Below are positions 1-9,069 of a DNA stretch of 64,000 nt, piece by piece. Source of the stretch: Cohnella endophytica (GTDB lineage Bacteria > Bacillota > Bacilli > Paenibacillales > Paenibacillaceae); NCBI RefSeq assembly GCF_003628305.1, contig NZ_RBZM01000008.1, forward strand, positions 407,523 through 471,522, written 5' to 3'. Position numbers and translations under genes: made by a program. The notes under the pieces are model-generated. The model ran no database searches and was not told the DNA's origin. It was given only the letters and a program-made list of their open reading frames with translations. The first letter of the stretch is position 1, and each line of letters opens with the position of its first letter.

Positions 1-85
1 TCAATAGGCAACGGGGCGGTCTTTTGCTCGTTCGGGCGGTCTTCTCGGAGTCGGTTAGCCCATCCCCATTCCGCTATCAGCCACA

Positions 86-620
86 GCGCAGTTGCTCGAT
101 TCGCATGAGTAGGGTTCTCCCAGATCGCTAAATGTCTCGTAGTTACTCGATTCGTAGAAGTAAGGTTCTCCCAGACCACTAATTAGTTCGCAGTTGCTCG
201 ATTCGTCATAGCAAGGTTCTCCCAGACCGCTAAATGGTTCGCAGTTGCTCGATTCGCCGAAGTAAGGTTCTCCCAGACCACTAAATGTCTCGTAGTTACT
301 CGATTCGACGGAGTAAGGTTCCCTAAGACCACTAATTGGCTCGCAGTTGCTTGATTCGACGGAGTAAGGTTCTCCCAGACCACTAATTGGCTCGCAGTTG
401 TTCGATTCGCCGGAGTAAGGTTCCCTAAGACCACTAATTGGCTCGCAGTTGCTCGAATCGCCGGAGTAAGTTTCTCCCAGATCACTAAATGGCTCGCAGT
501 TGCTCGAATCGCTGGAGTAAGGTACCCCCCAGACCACTAAATGGCTCGCAGTTGCTCGAATCGCCGGAGTAAGGTCCCCTCAGACCACTAATTAGTTCGC
601 AGTTGTTCGATTGATCATTC
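86..620. repeat. Tandem array I, 51-bp unit, about 10.5 copies
   Basis: The word GCAGTTGCTCGATTCG or a close variant recurs at 88, 139, 190, 241, 292, 343, 394, 445, 496, 548 and 599. Every step is 51 bp except 496 to 548, which is 52 because one C is added in the unit beginning GGTACCCCCC. Most units contain GGTTCTCCCAGACCACTAAT, in which GGT and ACC (often with CT and AG) form a short inverted repeat. There are no unique spacers, so this is not CRISPR. The 1-bp insertion changes reading frame, which argues against a coding role. Confidence 0.95.
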
Positions 621-639
621 TCGTCACGACATTCGCCGC

Positions 640-945
640 AATATTGCCCAATCCGCCGAAATAACGGAAGCTCGTTCCGCTATTAGTCTCCTCATCGCCC
701 AACTCGCCGAAATAACGGAAGCTCATTCCGCTAATAGCCTCCTCATCGCCCGATTCACCGAAATAACGGAAGCTCGTTCCGCTATTAGTCTCCTCATCGC
801 CCGATTCACCGCAATAACGGAAGCTCGTTCCGCTATTAGTCTCCTCATCGCCCGATTCACCACAATAACGGTAGCTCGTTCCGCTATTAGTCTCCTCATC
901 GCCCGATTCACCGAAATAACGGAAGCTCGTTCCGCTATTAATCAC
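640..945. repeat. Tandem array II, 51-bp unit, about 6 copies
   Basis: ATAACGGAAGCTCGTTCCGC recurs at 661, 712, 763, 814, 865 and 916, always 51 bp apart. Each unit contains the perfect inverted repeat CGGAA-GCTCG-TTCCG. When the unit is aligned to that of the adjoining array I, I count 28 of 51 identical positions by eye, with a shared GATTC core, so the two arrays look related though diverged. It lies upstream of the membrane protein gene at 1067. Confidence 0.93.
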
Positions 946-1066
946 GCCGCAGCCTACTCCCGTTGTTGATGCTGATAACGCCGAATTGCGTTCCGCCCTC
1001 TGTCCTAAAAGGAGCTCAAATGATATAGTTAGAGAAAAGATTTCATGAGTTGGGGGATATTGGCGG

Positions 1067-1675
1067 ATGGACGAGACAGCGACGACAAAGGAATTCGAAA
1101 CGCAAAAGCAAACCGCGAGCGCTTCGGAGTCGAAGTGGGATTCGCACCCGTTCCCGCATTTGCAATCGGAACCGAACTCGTTTCCGCAGCCGGAATCGGA
1201 CCCTTTTGCCGGTTTGCCTAAGGCCAGAACAATAACGTTGCCGGGCTGGGCAAAGGTGCTAATCCTCCTGTTGATGGCCGTTGGCGCGATTCTCTTTTTC
1301 TTGCTTAAGAATATGGATTTCGGGGGTGCCCAATCGACGCCGGAGAAAACGGTTAAGGGTTTCTTCCAAGCGGTTAAGGATAAAGATCCCGAAAAAATGA
1401 TCTTATCTATCGACATCAGACCCGAAAAACTGCCCGAAGGGGTTAATAAAGAGGTTTTGTTGAGGGAATGGAAGAAGGCGCTCGAGCAAGAGAGCTCACT
1501 CCTTATCAGTTATGAGATATTGAGCTCGACAATCGACGGGGATTCCGCGATCGTCCAGTATAGAGTCGTGTTAGGACAACGTCTGGATGACGAGCAAGCA
1601 GATCCGCCGACAGTAGAGCAGGCTTACAATCTCAATAAAGTGGATCAAAAGTGGTATATTGAACTCTATAAGTGA
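1067..1675 (+). CDS. Single-pass membrane protein with DUF4878/NTF2-like extracytoplasmic domain
   Basis: A 202-residue protein. Residues 1-60 are hydrophilic, rich in Ser, Pro and acidic residues, and probably cytoplasmic. Residues about 60-80 form one membrane segment. The rest begins with TPEKTVKGFFQAVKDKDPEKM, the usual opening of small NTF2-like domains of the DUF4878 or lumazine-binding type found on Gram-positive surface proteins, and ends in KWYIELYK, a typical last strand of that fold. The start is placed at the ATG after a GGGGGA ribosome site at about 1053. The gene stands alone and ends at a strong hairpin terminator. No ligand or partner can be named. Domain type is inferred from sequence pattern. 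Confidence 0.75.
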   Translation: MDETATTKEFETQKQTASASESKWDSHPFPHLQSEPNSFPQPESDPFAGLPKARTITLPGWAKVLILLLMAVGAILFFLLKNMDFGGAQSTPEKTVKGFFQAVKDKDPEKMILSIDIRPEKLPEGVNKEVLLREWKKALEQESSLLISYEILSSTIDGDSAIVQYRVVLGQRLDDEQADPPTVEQAYNLNKVDQKWYIELYK

Positions 1676-1690
1676 AGATAATCATGTTGG

Positions 1691-1736
1691 AAAGCCCCGA
1701 TAACTACGCCTATCGTAGCTTTCGGGGCTTCTTTTT
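1691..1736. terminator. Hairpin terminator between convergent genes
   Basis: AAGCCCCGA and TTCGGGGCTT pair, with inner arms CTACG and CGTAG, followed by CTTTTT on the plus strand. The minus strand also reads a pyrimidine run after the stem, so it probably serves both the gene ending at 1675 and the aldo/keto reductase gene ending at 1738. Confidence 0.9.
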
Positions 1737-1737
1737 G

Positions 1738-2733
1738 TTATCGCTTCAAGGCGACGCGTGCGGACAATTCGCTTAGCTCGCCAAGCTCGGAATCGGTCAA
1801 TCGGAAGCTCATCGCCCGGACGTTCTCCATCGCATGATGCAGTTTGGATGCGCCGGGAATGGAGAAGACAGTTTCGCCGTGCGCATGGATCGCCCAATTT
1901 AAGGCGACCTGCGTCGCGGACGCGCCGTAATTTGCGGCGATCCGCTCTAGCAAGTCGATTAACGGCTGGGTTTGCCGCAAGCCTGCTGGCTTGAAGCCCT
2001 TCATTAGACGGCGAGGCCCCGGAGATTTGCGGATTAAATCCGGATCGGCGTGGAACTTACCGCTAAGGATGCCTTGCTCCAGCGGAGAGTATGCGATGAT
2101 CGCGATCCCGAGCTCCCGAGCTGTCTCCAGAACGCCGTTGCTCTCGATTCGGCGGTCGAGCATGCTGAACTTCATCTGATTGGAAGCCAGTCTCAGGCCG
2201 TGCTCGCGAAGAACTCGGTCGGCCTCCCGCATTCGCTTGGCGTTGAAGTTGCTGACGCCGACGTAGCGAATCTTGCCTTGCTCGGCGAGCTTAGCCATCT
2301 GCCTCATCTCGCTCGCCACGGAAGAGAACGAGAAGGGCTGATGGATCATATAGAGATCTATCGGATAGCCGCCCAGCCTGCGGAGCCGCTCATCGATCGT
2401 TCGCGGAAGGTTGCCCGCAGTCCGGAATGCCGGCCACCATTTGGTCGCGATATGCGCTCCCGAGGCAAGCTCCCCTGCCGCGCGCAACGATTCCCCGAGA
2501 ATCTGCTCGGACTCTCCTCCGCCATAAACTTCGGCCGTGTCGAACCAGTTGATGCCGCCTTCCAGGCTCACTCTGACGATATCCTTAACGAGAGTTCCGT
2601 CCAGCTTCGGCCAGAAGCCCCCGACAAGGCCGCGGGCTTGGCTGAATTGCCAGCAACCTAGGCCGAGCGGAGATAGCTGCAGTTCCGTCGTGCCGAATTT
2701 TCGTAAAGAGGGCCTTACAAGCGTCGTCGACAT
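1738..2733 (-). CDS. Aldo/keto reductase family oxidoreductase
   Basis: A 331-residue NADPH-dependent reductase of the aldo/keto reductase superfamily, expected to be a cytoplasmic TIM barrel. The catalytic tetrad is visible: Asp65 and Tyr70 in the FDTAEVYGGG segment, Lys98 in TKWW and His131 in MIHQP. The cofactor-binding end shows the typical SIPGASKLHHAMENV segment. The start is the ATG at 2733, eight bases after GGAGG; an in-frame TTG five codons upstream is part of the ribosome site and was rejected. The substrate cannot be read from sequence. The next gene upstream on the same strand (mutarotase-like, 2759) lies 25 bases away, so the two are probably cotranscribed and may both act on sugars or sugar-derived carbonyls. 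Confidence 0.92.
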   Translation of the reverse strand: MSTTLVRPSLRKFGTTELQLSPLGLGCWQFSQARGLVGGFWPKLDGTLVKDIVRVSLEGGINWFDTAEVYGGGESEQILGESLRAAGELASGAHIATKWWPAFRTAGNLPRTIDERLRRLGGYPIDLYMIHQPFSFSSVASEMRQMAKLAEQGKIRYVGVSNFNAKRMREADRVLREHGLRLASNQMKFSMLDRRIESNGVLETARELGIAIIAYSPLEQGILSGKFHADPDLIRKSPGPRRLMKGFKPAGLRQTQPLIDLLERIAANYGASATQVALNWAIHAHGETVFSIPGASKLHHAMENVRAMSFRLTDSELGELSELSARVALKR

Positions 2734-2758
2734 TCGATGTTCCTCCAATAGGTACCGA

Positions 2759-3634
2759 TTAACCTTCCAATCCGATGCTCATAGACAATTCGAGAGTGTC
2801 CCCGGGGGATACGAGGAGCAGCCCTTCTTTGCTGTTTAACGCTTCGTTCAGCGCCGTCCATGGCTCCACGCAGACGAACGGTTTGCCTGCGACGGACCAG
2901 AGTACGACATACCGGAACTTATCGCTGTAAGTCAGACGAACGTTACGGTCATGCGAGAGCGGGAACGCGATTTCCGGCTTCGACGCATCGAGCAAAGCTG
3001 CGGATTCGACCATGGTTTCCAGATTTAACGTGCCATCGAACGCTTTTTCCGATTTATCGTTGTAGTCCAGTATTCGCGTAGCATCCGTATCGTAAGTCAG
3101 GTTCTTGCTTTCCGTAGCGAAGTAAGGATGGAATCCCGCAACCATCGGCATGTCCGACGAAGAACGATTGACGTACTGTTGCTCGATCGAGAGCACGCCA
3201 TCCCGAAGGCGATAAGTGAACCTCAATTCGAATTCAAACGGGAACGCGACTAAGGTGTCCGAGTTACTGGCCAGAGCAAGCGTCACAAATGCGGAACCGT
3301 CCGTGCCCGTATCAATGACTTCCCAGGGGAGGATGCGCGCCACGCCGTGATTTTTCATTCGATAAGTTTGGCCGTTCCATTCGTATTGTCCTTCGACGAG
3401 CTGTCCCGCGATCGGGAATAGAACGGGAATGCCTCCGCGTATGTTGGCGTCCGGATTCAAAAATGTTTCCCTATCCAAATATAAAGTTTCGACGCCATGC
3501 AAGCGGCAACCGATGACGATTCCGCCGCGTTCCGGGCATACGATAACCGTGGAGTCCGTGTCGCGATCCACTAGCTCGATTAGCGGGTAACCGTCGATCC
3601 TTTCGATAATGCCGTAATTTTCTTTTGGGCTCAA
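2759..3634 (-). CDS. Aldose 1-epimerase family protein (mutarotase-like)
   Basis: A 291-residue beta-sandwich protein of the galactose-mutarotase-like superfamily, closest in layout to the hexose-6-phosphate mutarotase (YeaD) branch. Family marks are RGGIPVLFPIAG at 67-78, the His of KNHGVAR (His96), the His of FHPYF (His169) and the catalytic Glu of VCVEPWTA (about Glu257). Such enzymes interconvert alpha and beta anomers of sugars. The start is TTG at 3634, seven bases after AGGAGG; the ATG between them is in another frame. It probably forms a two-gene operon with the aldo/keto reductase that follows. Substrate is unknown. Confidence 0.88.
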   Translation of the reverse strand: MSPKENYGIIERIDGYPLIELVDRDTDSTVIVCPERGGIVIGCRLHGVETLYLDRETFLNPDANIRGGIPVLFPIAGQLVEGQYEWNGQTYRMKNHGVARILPWEVIDTGTDGSAFVTLALASNSDTLVAFPFEFELRFTYRLRDGVLSIEQQYVNRSSSDMPMVAGFHPYFATESKNLTYDTDATRILDYNDKSEKAFDGTLNLETMVESAALLDASKPEIAFPLSHDRNVRLTYSDKFRYVVLWSVAGKPFVCVEPWTALNEALNSKEGLLLVSPGDTLELSMSIGLEG

Positions 3635-3764
3635 GTGGCATCCTCCTGTTGTCGTTTAGTGTCATTTTTCTGCGTTATCTCCATTATACCAATATTTGTT
3701 GAACCGCCAAACGCCAACCGATATAGTGGAAGAGTAAGCTCCGGAATCGGAAGGAGAGGGCGCG

Positions 3765-4568
3765 ATGGAAAGTCTTTCGAAAAAGAGCAGGCTCATTACC
3801 CGGTACGAAAAAGGAGTCGTCACCACGTCCGAGGACGAAGTGGTCGTGGAGTGGCCGATCACGATCGTGCTTAACGGAGAGGAATTCGCAACACTGGTAT
3901 GTTCTCCCGAGCATATCGAAGAGTTGGCTGTCGGATATTTAGCCTCGGAAGGGGTGCTAGCCGATTATGCCGACTTGAAGGATATGAGCTACGACGATCG
4001 GTCGGGAATGGTATACGCGGACATCGAGGGCGTTGACCCTTGGATTATAGAGAGCGGTTCCAAGAGGGTGTTAACCTCCTGTTGCGGCAAAAGCAGACAA
4101 AGCTTCGTATTCTACGGCGACCTAAGGACTGCTAAACCGATAGAAAGCCGCAAGCTGCGGATCAGTTACGCGAGCTGCGTTAGGATGATGGAGGCCATGC
4201 AGGCGCAATCCGGCGTGTTCAGGGCTACTGGCGGCGTGCATAATGCGGCGTTGTTCGATAGGGACGGTGCGCTTCTGCTCGCGAGGATGGATATCGGAAG
4301 GCATAACGCGATCGATAAGTTGTACGGTCATTGCCTGCGCAACCAAGTAACGATGACGGATAAAGTTCTCGCGTTCAGCGGCAGGGTGTCCTCGGAAGTG
4401 CTGATCAAAGCGGCGAAAATGGGCTGCGAGGCGCTGCTATCCAAATCCGCGGTAACGGAATTGGCAATCGAGCTAGCAGACGGGTTGGGCATTACGGTCG
4501 TCGGTTTTATCCGTCACGGATCGCTGAACGTATATACGCATCCGGAACGTCTATTCGAAGGAGAGTGA
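3765..4568 (+). CDS. fdhD: Formate dehydrogenase accessory sulfurtransferase FdhD
   Basis: A 267-residue FdhD. Members move sulfur from the cysteine desulfurase to the molybdenum cofactor of formate dehydrogenase, which needs a sulfido ligand on Mo. The conserved cysteine loop appears as TSCCGKSR (Cys106, Cys107). Other family segments are TGGVHNAALF, MDIGRHNAIDKLYG and FSGRVSSEVLIKAA. The start is ATG 3765 after GGAAGGAGAGG. The stop overlaps the next gene's reading frame, so the two are translated from one message. The pairing supports a sulfur-requiring formate-dehydrogenase-like substrate enzyme. Confidence 0.96.
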   Translation: MESLSKKSRLITRYEKGVVTTSEDEVVVEWPITIVLNGEEFATLVCSPEHIEELAVGYLASEGVLADYADLKDMSYDDRSGMVYADIEGVDPWIIESGSKRVLTSCCGKSRQSFVFYGDLRTAKPIESRKLRISYASCVRMMEAMQAQSGVFRATGGVHNAALFDRDGALLLARMDIGRHNAIDKLYGHCLRNQVTMTDKVLAFSGRVSSEVLIKAAKMGCEALLSKSAVTELAIELADGLGITVVGFIRHGSLNVYTHPERLFEGE

Positions 4569-4573
4569 CTCTG

Positions 4574-6916
4574 TTGGGGAAGACGAAACATCCGGGACCG
4601 CAGAAACTGACCGCGAAACCCGATCCGAAGTTATGGGTGAGCGCGGTGCCTTTCGGCCTAGGCAAGCTGAAGCCTAAACATATCCGCGATACGTTGAAAA
4701 CTTTATGGCGCAATCGCGACAATCTACCTTACGCGACCAGAATCTTGACGCAAGGCGTATGCGACGGTTGCGCGCTCGGAGTGTCCGGGCTTAGAGACCA
4801 GACGCTTAGCGGTCCTCATATTTGTACGACGCGACTGAACGTCCTGCGTCTTAACACGATGCCCGCAATGAAGCCGAAGCGGCTGCATGCGGACATCGAA
4901 GAGCTGCGCAAGTTGTCTAGCGCCGAGCTTCGGGAGCTGGGGCGTATCCCGTACCCGCTCATTCGGCGTTCGGGAGAACGGAGCTTCTCTAGGCTGTCAT
5001 GGGACGATGCGCTCGATTATATCGCGGCCAAGTTCCGATCCCTGCCGCCGGAGCAAACCGCCTTTTACTTGACCGCGCGAGGCATCACGAACGAGTCCTA
5101 CTACGCGGCCGCCAAAATCGCGAGATTTCTCGGAACGAACCACATCGACAATGCTTCGCGCATCTGCCATTCCCCGTCGAAGACGGCCCTAAAACGGTCG
5201 CTTGGGATCGGAGCGTCCAGTTGCAGTTATCGGGATTGGATCGGCACTGACGTGCTCGTATTCTGGGGCAGCGTCGCGGCCAACAATCAACCGGTGTCTA
5301 CTAAGTACATGTACGCGGCCAAGCGGAAGGGAACGAAGATTATCGTCATCAACCCGTACCGGGAGCCGGCAATGGACGGATATTGGATTCCTTCCATCGC
5401 GGAATCCGCGTTGTTCGGGACGAAGCTGGCGGACGACTTCTACCAGGTAAACATCGGCGGGGACATCGCGCTCATGCACGGGGTGATGAAAACTTGGTTC
5501 GAGATGGAGAAAGACGTTCCAGGCTCGGCGATCGATCATGCGTTCGTGCGGGATCACGCGAACGGGTTCGAGGAGCTTCGCGAGAAGGTCGAGTCGCAAC
5601 TCTGGGGAGAGTTAGAGATTTCGTCGGGTTTGTCCCGTGTACGAATAGGCGAACTCGCGAAGCTCCTTGCGGCTTCGAAGAGCGCCGTATTCGTCTGGTC
5701 GATGGGGTTGACGCAGCATCGTCATGCGACGGACAATATATCGCAGGTCGCGAATCTTGCGCTGCTTCGCGGGTTTATCGGACGCGAGCACTGCGGAGTC
5801 ATGCCGATACGCGGACATTCCGGAGTTCAAAGCGCGGGGGAGATGGGGGCGGAGCCGTTTTCGTTGCCTGGCGGCGACTTTGACGAGCTTAATTTGTCCC
5901 GCTTGGAGCAGTTGTGGGGATTCCCGATACCGAGATCGCAAGGGGATATCGTAGGCGTATCGCTGGAGAAAGCGAGATTACCCGTTAACCATCCGAGCAA
6001 GCTCAATCTGTATTACTTATCCGGAGGCAATTTCCTGGAGACGATGCCGGATCCGGCATTCATCCGGGAAGCGTTGGAGTCGCTCGAGGTTCGCGTGCAT
6101 CAGGATATTATTTTCAACACCTCTACGTTGCTCGATGCCAAGGAGGCGGTCGTCGTGCTTCCCGCGATGACGCGTTACGAGCAGCCCGGAGGCGGGACTT
6201 CGACTTCAACGGAGCGGATGGTGTATTTCAGCCCGGAGATCGAAGGTCCGCGTATCGAGGAAGCAAGGGCGGAGTGGAGCATCTATGCTGACTTAGCCGC
6301 GCGCGTCAAGCCGCAGCTTCAGCACTTAATAGGTTTGAACGATGCGCGAGCCATCCGGGAAGAGATTGCGAGAGCGGCGCCGGAATACGATGGCATTCAG
6401 CGTTTGAAGAGCAAAGGCGAAGTGTTTCAGCGCGGTGGAGCATGGTTGTGCGAAGACGGCGTCTGCCCGACTCCGGATGGCAGAGGAAGGCTCATTCCCG
6501 TAGATCTTCCGAGGCGCGGCCTCAACGCTCAGGGTAATTTTAACGTTACGACCCGGCGAGGAAAACAGTTCAATTCCATGATCTACGGCGGAAAGGATGC
6601 CTATAACGGGGGAATTCGGACAGCGGTGTTGCTTAATCCGAAAGATGCCAAAGTTCTAGCCGTATCGGATGGTGACCCGGTCGTATTGCATAACGCGCAT
6701 GGAATTCTGCATGGTCAAGCTCACTATGCGGATATCGCATCCGGCAATCTGGCCGTCAATTTTCCCGAAGGAAACGTCTTGTTTCCTATGGGTGTGTACG
6801 AATCTCCGGCAGGAATTCCGGAGTATAACGTAGCGGCTACGCTTGAGAAAACGGAGCATTATGTCGGGCGGCTGGATAAGAGGTATAGCAAGAAAAGGAA
6901 TGTGGAGGAGGCTTGA
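4574..6916 (+). CDS. FdhF/YdeP-family molybdopterin oxidoreductase
   Basis: About 780 residues, a bis-MGD molybdenum enzyme of the formate dehydrogenase alpha-like family. Cys-x2-Cys-x17-Cys near residues 63-84 is the N-terminal cysteine cluster. SRICHSPS (Cys about 198) matches the place where E. coli FdhF has its selenocysteine ligand followed by His, so this looks like a Cys-type Mo ligand. The C-terminal molydopterin dinucleotide-binding domain begins near RGKQFNSM. The frame is open from GTG 4565, overlapping fdhD by 4 bases, but AAGGAGA at 4558-4564 sits against that codon; TTG 4574 has a 9-base spacing and was chosen. There is no Tat signal, so it is cytoplasmic. No diaphorase or membrane partner subunit lies nearby, so electron acceptor and true substrate are open; formate oxidation is inferred from family and from fdhD. 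Confidence 0.9.
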   Translation: MGKTKHPGPQKLTAKPDPKLWVSAVPFGLGKLKPKHIRDTLKTLWRNRDNLPYATRILTQGVCDGCALGVSGLRDQTLSGPHICTTRLNVLRLNTMPAMKPKRLHADIEELRKLSSAELRELGRIPYPLIRRSGERSFSRLSWDDALDYIAAKFRSLPPEQTAFYLTARGITNESYYAAAKIARFLGTNHIDNASRICHSPSKTALKRSLGIGASSCSYRDWIGTDVLVFWGSVAANNQPVSTKYMYAAKRKGTKIIVINPYREPAMDGYWIPSIAESALFGTKLADDFYQVNIGGDIALMHGVMKTWFEMEKDVPGSAIDHAFVRDHANGFEELREKVESQLWGELEISSGLSRVRIGELAKLLAASKSAVFVWSMGLTQHRHATDNISQVANLALLRGFIGREHCGVMPIRGHSGVQSAGEMGAEPFSLPGGDFDELNLSRLEQLWGFPIPRSQGDIVGVSLEKARLPVNHPSKLNLYYLSGGNFLETMPDPAFIREALESLEVRVHQDIIFNTSTLLDAKEAVVVLPAMTRYEQPGGGTSTSTERMVYFSPEIEGPRIEEARAEWSIYADLAARVKPQLQHLIGLNDARAIREEIARAAPEYDGIQRLKSKGEVFQRGGAWLCEDGVCPTPDGRGRLIPVDLPRRGLNAQGNFNVTTRRGKQFNSMIYGGKDAYNGGIRTAVLLNPKDAKVLAVSDGDPVVLHNAHGILHGQAHYADIASGNLAVNFPEGNVLFPMGVYESPAGIPEYNVAATLEKTEHYVGRLDKRYSKKRNVEEA

Positions 6917-7056
6917 CGAACAAGAAAAAAGCGATGAGCCGAAACTGGAATTCCGTCATTTCCTGGGAAATGTTGTCGACAAGAAAGATATACGCAACAA
7001 CATGCTCATTCGTGTCGTATATAGGAGGTACGAATTCGAATTTGAAGTAAAGGAGC

Positions 7057-8223
7057 GTGGACGCCATCCCGCCATTGCCACCAAGAGCAGCTACTTCGGC
7101 GTCGACGTCATCTGCCGTAGGACGTACATCGCTTCCTTCGCGCAAAGGACGGAAAGCACGTCCGAGACGTCCCGTGTTCTGGGTTTTGTTCAAGATCGTG
7201 TTTTTTACGGGATTTATCTTTACGTTATTATTTGCCGGATGGTTCTATTTGACTCCTTCCGGATATCAGTACCGATATATGCTTGCCGATTCCATCATCA
7301 CGACTCAACACCGGGAATGGGCGAAATATATAATCGGGGAGAAAGCTTTGCGCGAGCGCGTCGCCCTCTACGTTAAACAGTTCAATGATATGGGAGAAGA
7401 GCGGGACGAGCATACGATTAAGCCAACTACCGACGGTTCGGGGGAAGTTACCCCGGAGAAGCTCACTTCCGTAGAAGAAGTGAGCGGCGAAGGCTATCAC
7501 GGCTATTTGTTGACGGTGCGGGATCCGAAGAAGATCCGGCTAGTCGTTCCGAATAAGCGCGGGCGCGGAGAGAAGATTACCAGCATGGTGAAGCGCACCG
7601 GGGCGATCGCGGGCGTGAATGCCGGCGGGTTCGCGGATCCGAATTGGAAGGGTAACGGCTTCAAACCGATCGGTCTTGTGATTAGCCAAGGCAAAATTTA
7701 TTACAATGGGCTCGGCGGCAAGAAAAGCGTTCAGATCGTCGGCATCGACAAGAACGGCAAGATGCTCGCGGGCAATTATTCGATCAGCGAGCTCATGGAT
7801 CTCGGTATATCCGAAGCGGTGAGTTTCTCGCCTCGGATCATCGTCAACGGCAAGGGCTTGATCAAGAACCGCGCGCAAGGCTGGGGCGTCGCTCCGCGTA
7901 CCGTTATGGCGCAGAAAGAGGACGGGACGATCCTCTTCCTGCTGATCGACGGGCGTCAGCCTGGTTACAGCATTGGCGCGACGTTGTACGACGCGCAACA
8001 AATCTTGTTGGAGCACGGTGCCGTCATCGCGGCGAATCTGGACGGAGGATCGTCGACCGTACTCGTTGACGAGCAAGGACAAATCGTGAATAAGCCTTCC
8101 TCCAGCGCGGGGGAAAGATATTTACCCACGGGCTTCCTCGTATTCGATAATCCCGAATCCGTGGACGTACCGAATATATGGGCAGGTATGAAGCCATCCG
8201 AGATCGACGCGGGGAAATGGTAA
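7057..8223 (+). CDS. Phosphodiester glycosidase family (NAGPA-domain) membrane-anchored protein
   Basis: A 388-residue protein. Residues 1-38 are basic and Ser/Pro-rich, residues about 40-62 form a membrane anchor, and the rest is extracytoplasmic. The C-terminal two thirds carry the phosphodiester-glycosidase (DUF2233/NAGPA) pattern: GAIAGVNAGGF, APRTVMAQ, LIDGRQPGYSIGATL, NLDGGSSTVL and YLPTGFLVF. The family includes the uncovering enzyme that removes GlcNAc from phosphodiesters; bacterial members are thought to act on cell-wall glycans or spore and exopolysaccharide material. The start is GTG 7057; AAGGAG precedes it at very short spacing and no better in-frame start exists before the membrane segment. 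The 140 bases upstream show no clear feature. Confidence 0.87.
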   Translation: MDAIPPLPPRAATSASTSSAVGRTSLPSRKGRKARPRRPVFWVLFKIVFFTGFIFTLLFAGWFYLTPSGYQYRYMLADSIITTQHREWAKYIIGEKALRERVALYVKQFNDMGEERDEHTIKPTTDGSGEVTPEKLTSVEEVSGEGYHGYLLTVRDPKKIRLVVPNKRGRGEKITSMVKRTGAIAGVNAGGFADPNWKGNGFKPIGLVISQGKIYYNGLGGKKSVQIVGIDKNGKMLAGNYSISELMDLGISEAVSFSPRIIVNGKGLIKNRAQGWGVAPRTVMAQKEDGTILFLLIDGRQPGYSIGATLYDAQQILLEHGAVIAANLDGGSSTVLVDEQGQIVNKPSSSAGERYLPTGFLVFDNPESVDVPNIWAGMKPSEIDAGKW

Positions 8224-8236
8224 TAGAACTGGAACA

Positions 8237-8279
8237 AGAGGCGGGCCATGAGGAAGAATTCTTTCCTTGTCGCTCGCCT
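8237..8279. terminator. Possible bidirectional hairpin terminator
   Basis: AGGCG and CGCCT, with inner AGGAA and TTCCT, can form an imperfect stem between the convergent genes ending at 8223 and 8305, followed by a T-containing stretch. Weak evidence. Confidence 0.4.
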
Positions 8280-8304
8280 TTGCGTTTTATACCCGACATA
8301 TCGC

Positions 8305-8913
8305 TTAGTACATCATAAAGCCGAGAGGTCCATCCTCGTCGATAATGTCTTGGATATCGAACACCGAAATCGGAAAATACGGGAATCCCCACGCGTAGGG
8401 GACTATGGCATACAGAGGAAAATAAATCACCAAGGATTTGTCCGCGATATAGAAATCCTGGTCGGGGGTAATGCCCGGGTAATCGACTAGGAGCGGCAGC
8501 TGTCTCGCTTTGATCTGCGCTTGAATAATCGCGTTTAACCGAGCTTCGTAACCGCTATCCTTCTTGAACAACTCGCCTAACTTATAGCTGCGCCCGGTAT
8601 TGGCATCGAAGGTTAACGACTTCTGCAGCGTATTGCCGTGAGCGCCGCCAGTGAAGGTATAGTTCAAGAGAGACAAGCTGAGGACGCCTCTTTCGTTCGT
8701 CTTGCTCTCGAACGTGCCGTCCATTTGCTGAATGTCTTTGCTCGGGAAACCTTGCTCCTTCAGCAGAGCTTGGTTAGCGGAAGCGATTTTTTTATTCATA
8801 GCCATCTGCGCCGCCTTTGTCGTGCCTCCGTTGACGTAAGGAACGTTAATCTTGACGTTCTTGGCGGTCATCGTCCGTACTCGGATCGGGAGCATCATTG
8901 TCTGGCCGTTCAT
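8305..8913 (-). CDS. DUF3298/DUF4163 (RsiV-like) domain protein
   Basis: A 202-residue protein with the layout of the RsiV extracellular domain: an N-terminal DUF4163-type part with the SLSLLNYTFTGGAHGNT signature, and a C-terminal DUF3298 part ending in a Pro/Tyr/Phe-rich segment. FTGGAHGN is the recognisable motif of the family. It lacks the membrane segment and anti-sigma region of RsiV, and no signal peptide is evident from the chosen start (ATG 8913, seven bases after GGGGG). A longer frame reaches 8952. In RsiV this domain binds lysozyme; whether that holds here is unknown. It is convergent with the phosphodiester glycosidase gene. Confidence 0.8.
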   Translation of the reverse strand: MNGQTMMLPIRVRTMTAKNVKINVPYVNGGTTKAAQMAMNKKIASANQALLKEQGFPSKDIQQMDGTFESKTNERGVLSLSLLNYTFTGGAHGNTLQKSLTFDANTGRSYKLGELFKKDSGYEARLNAIIQAQIKARQLPLLVDYPGITPDQDFYIADKSLVIYFPLYAIVPYAWGFPYFPISVFDIQDIIDEDGPLGFMMY

Positions 8914-9069
8914 TCGCATTCCCCCTTTGTTCATGGGCTGGGCTATCGTCACCCCAGTCTATGCAAGCGAAAGGGAACCGGTTCAATTTCGGTTTGTGCT
9001 ACAATGTAAGGGATTGCAATAACGTCGGCTTGTTCGATGGAAGATAACTTCCGCGGAGGGAGGCGCAGG

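Noticed and set aside
86..945. CRISPR array at the left end
   Set aside because: Whole 51-bp units repeat with no unique spacers and no cas genes; repeats drift gradually as in ordinary tandem arrays.
592..1416. 274-residue minus-strand frame over array II and the gene at 1067
   Set aside because: Repetitive peptide produced by the 51-bp period, opposite to a better-supported gene.
6843..7376. 177-residue frame between the molybdopterin enzyme and the glycosidase
   Set aside because: Overlaps both genes in another frame, has low-complexity basic composition, and shows no domain.
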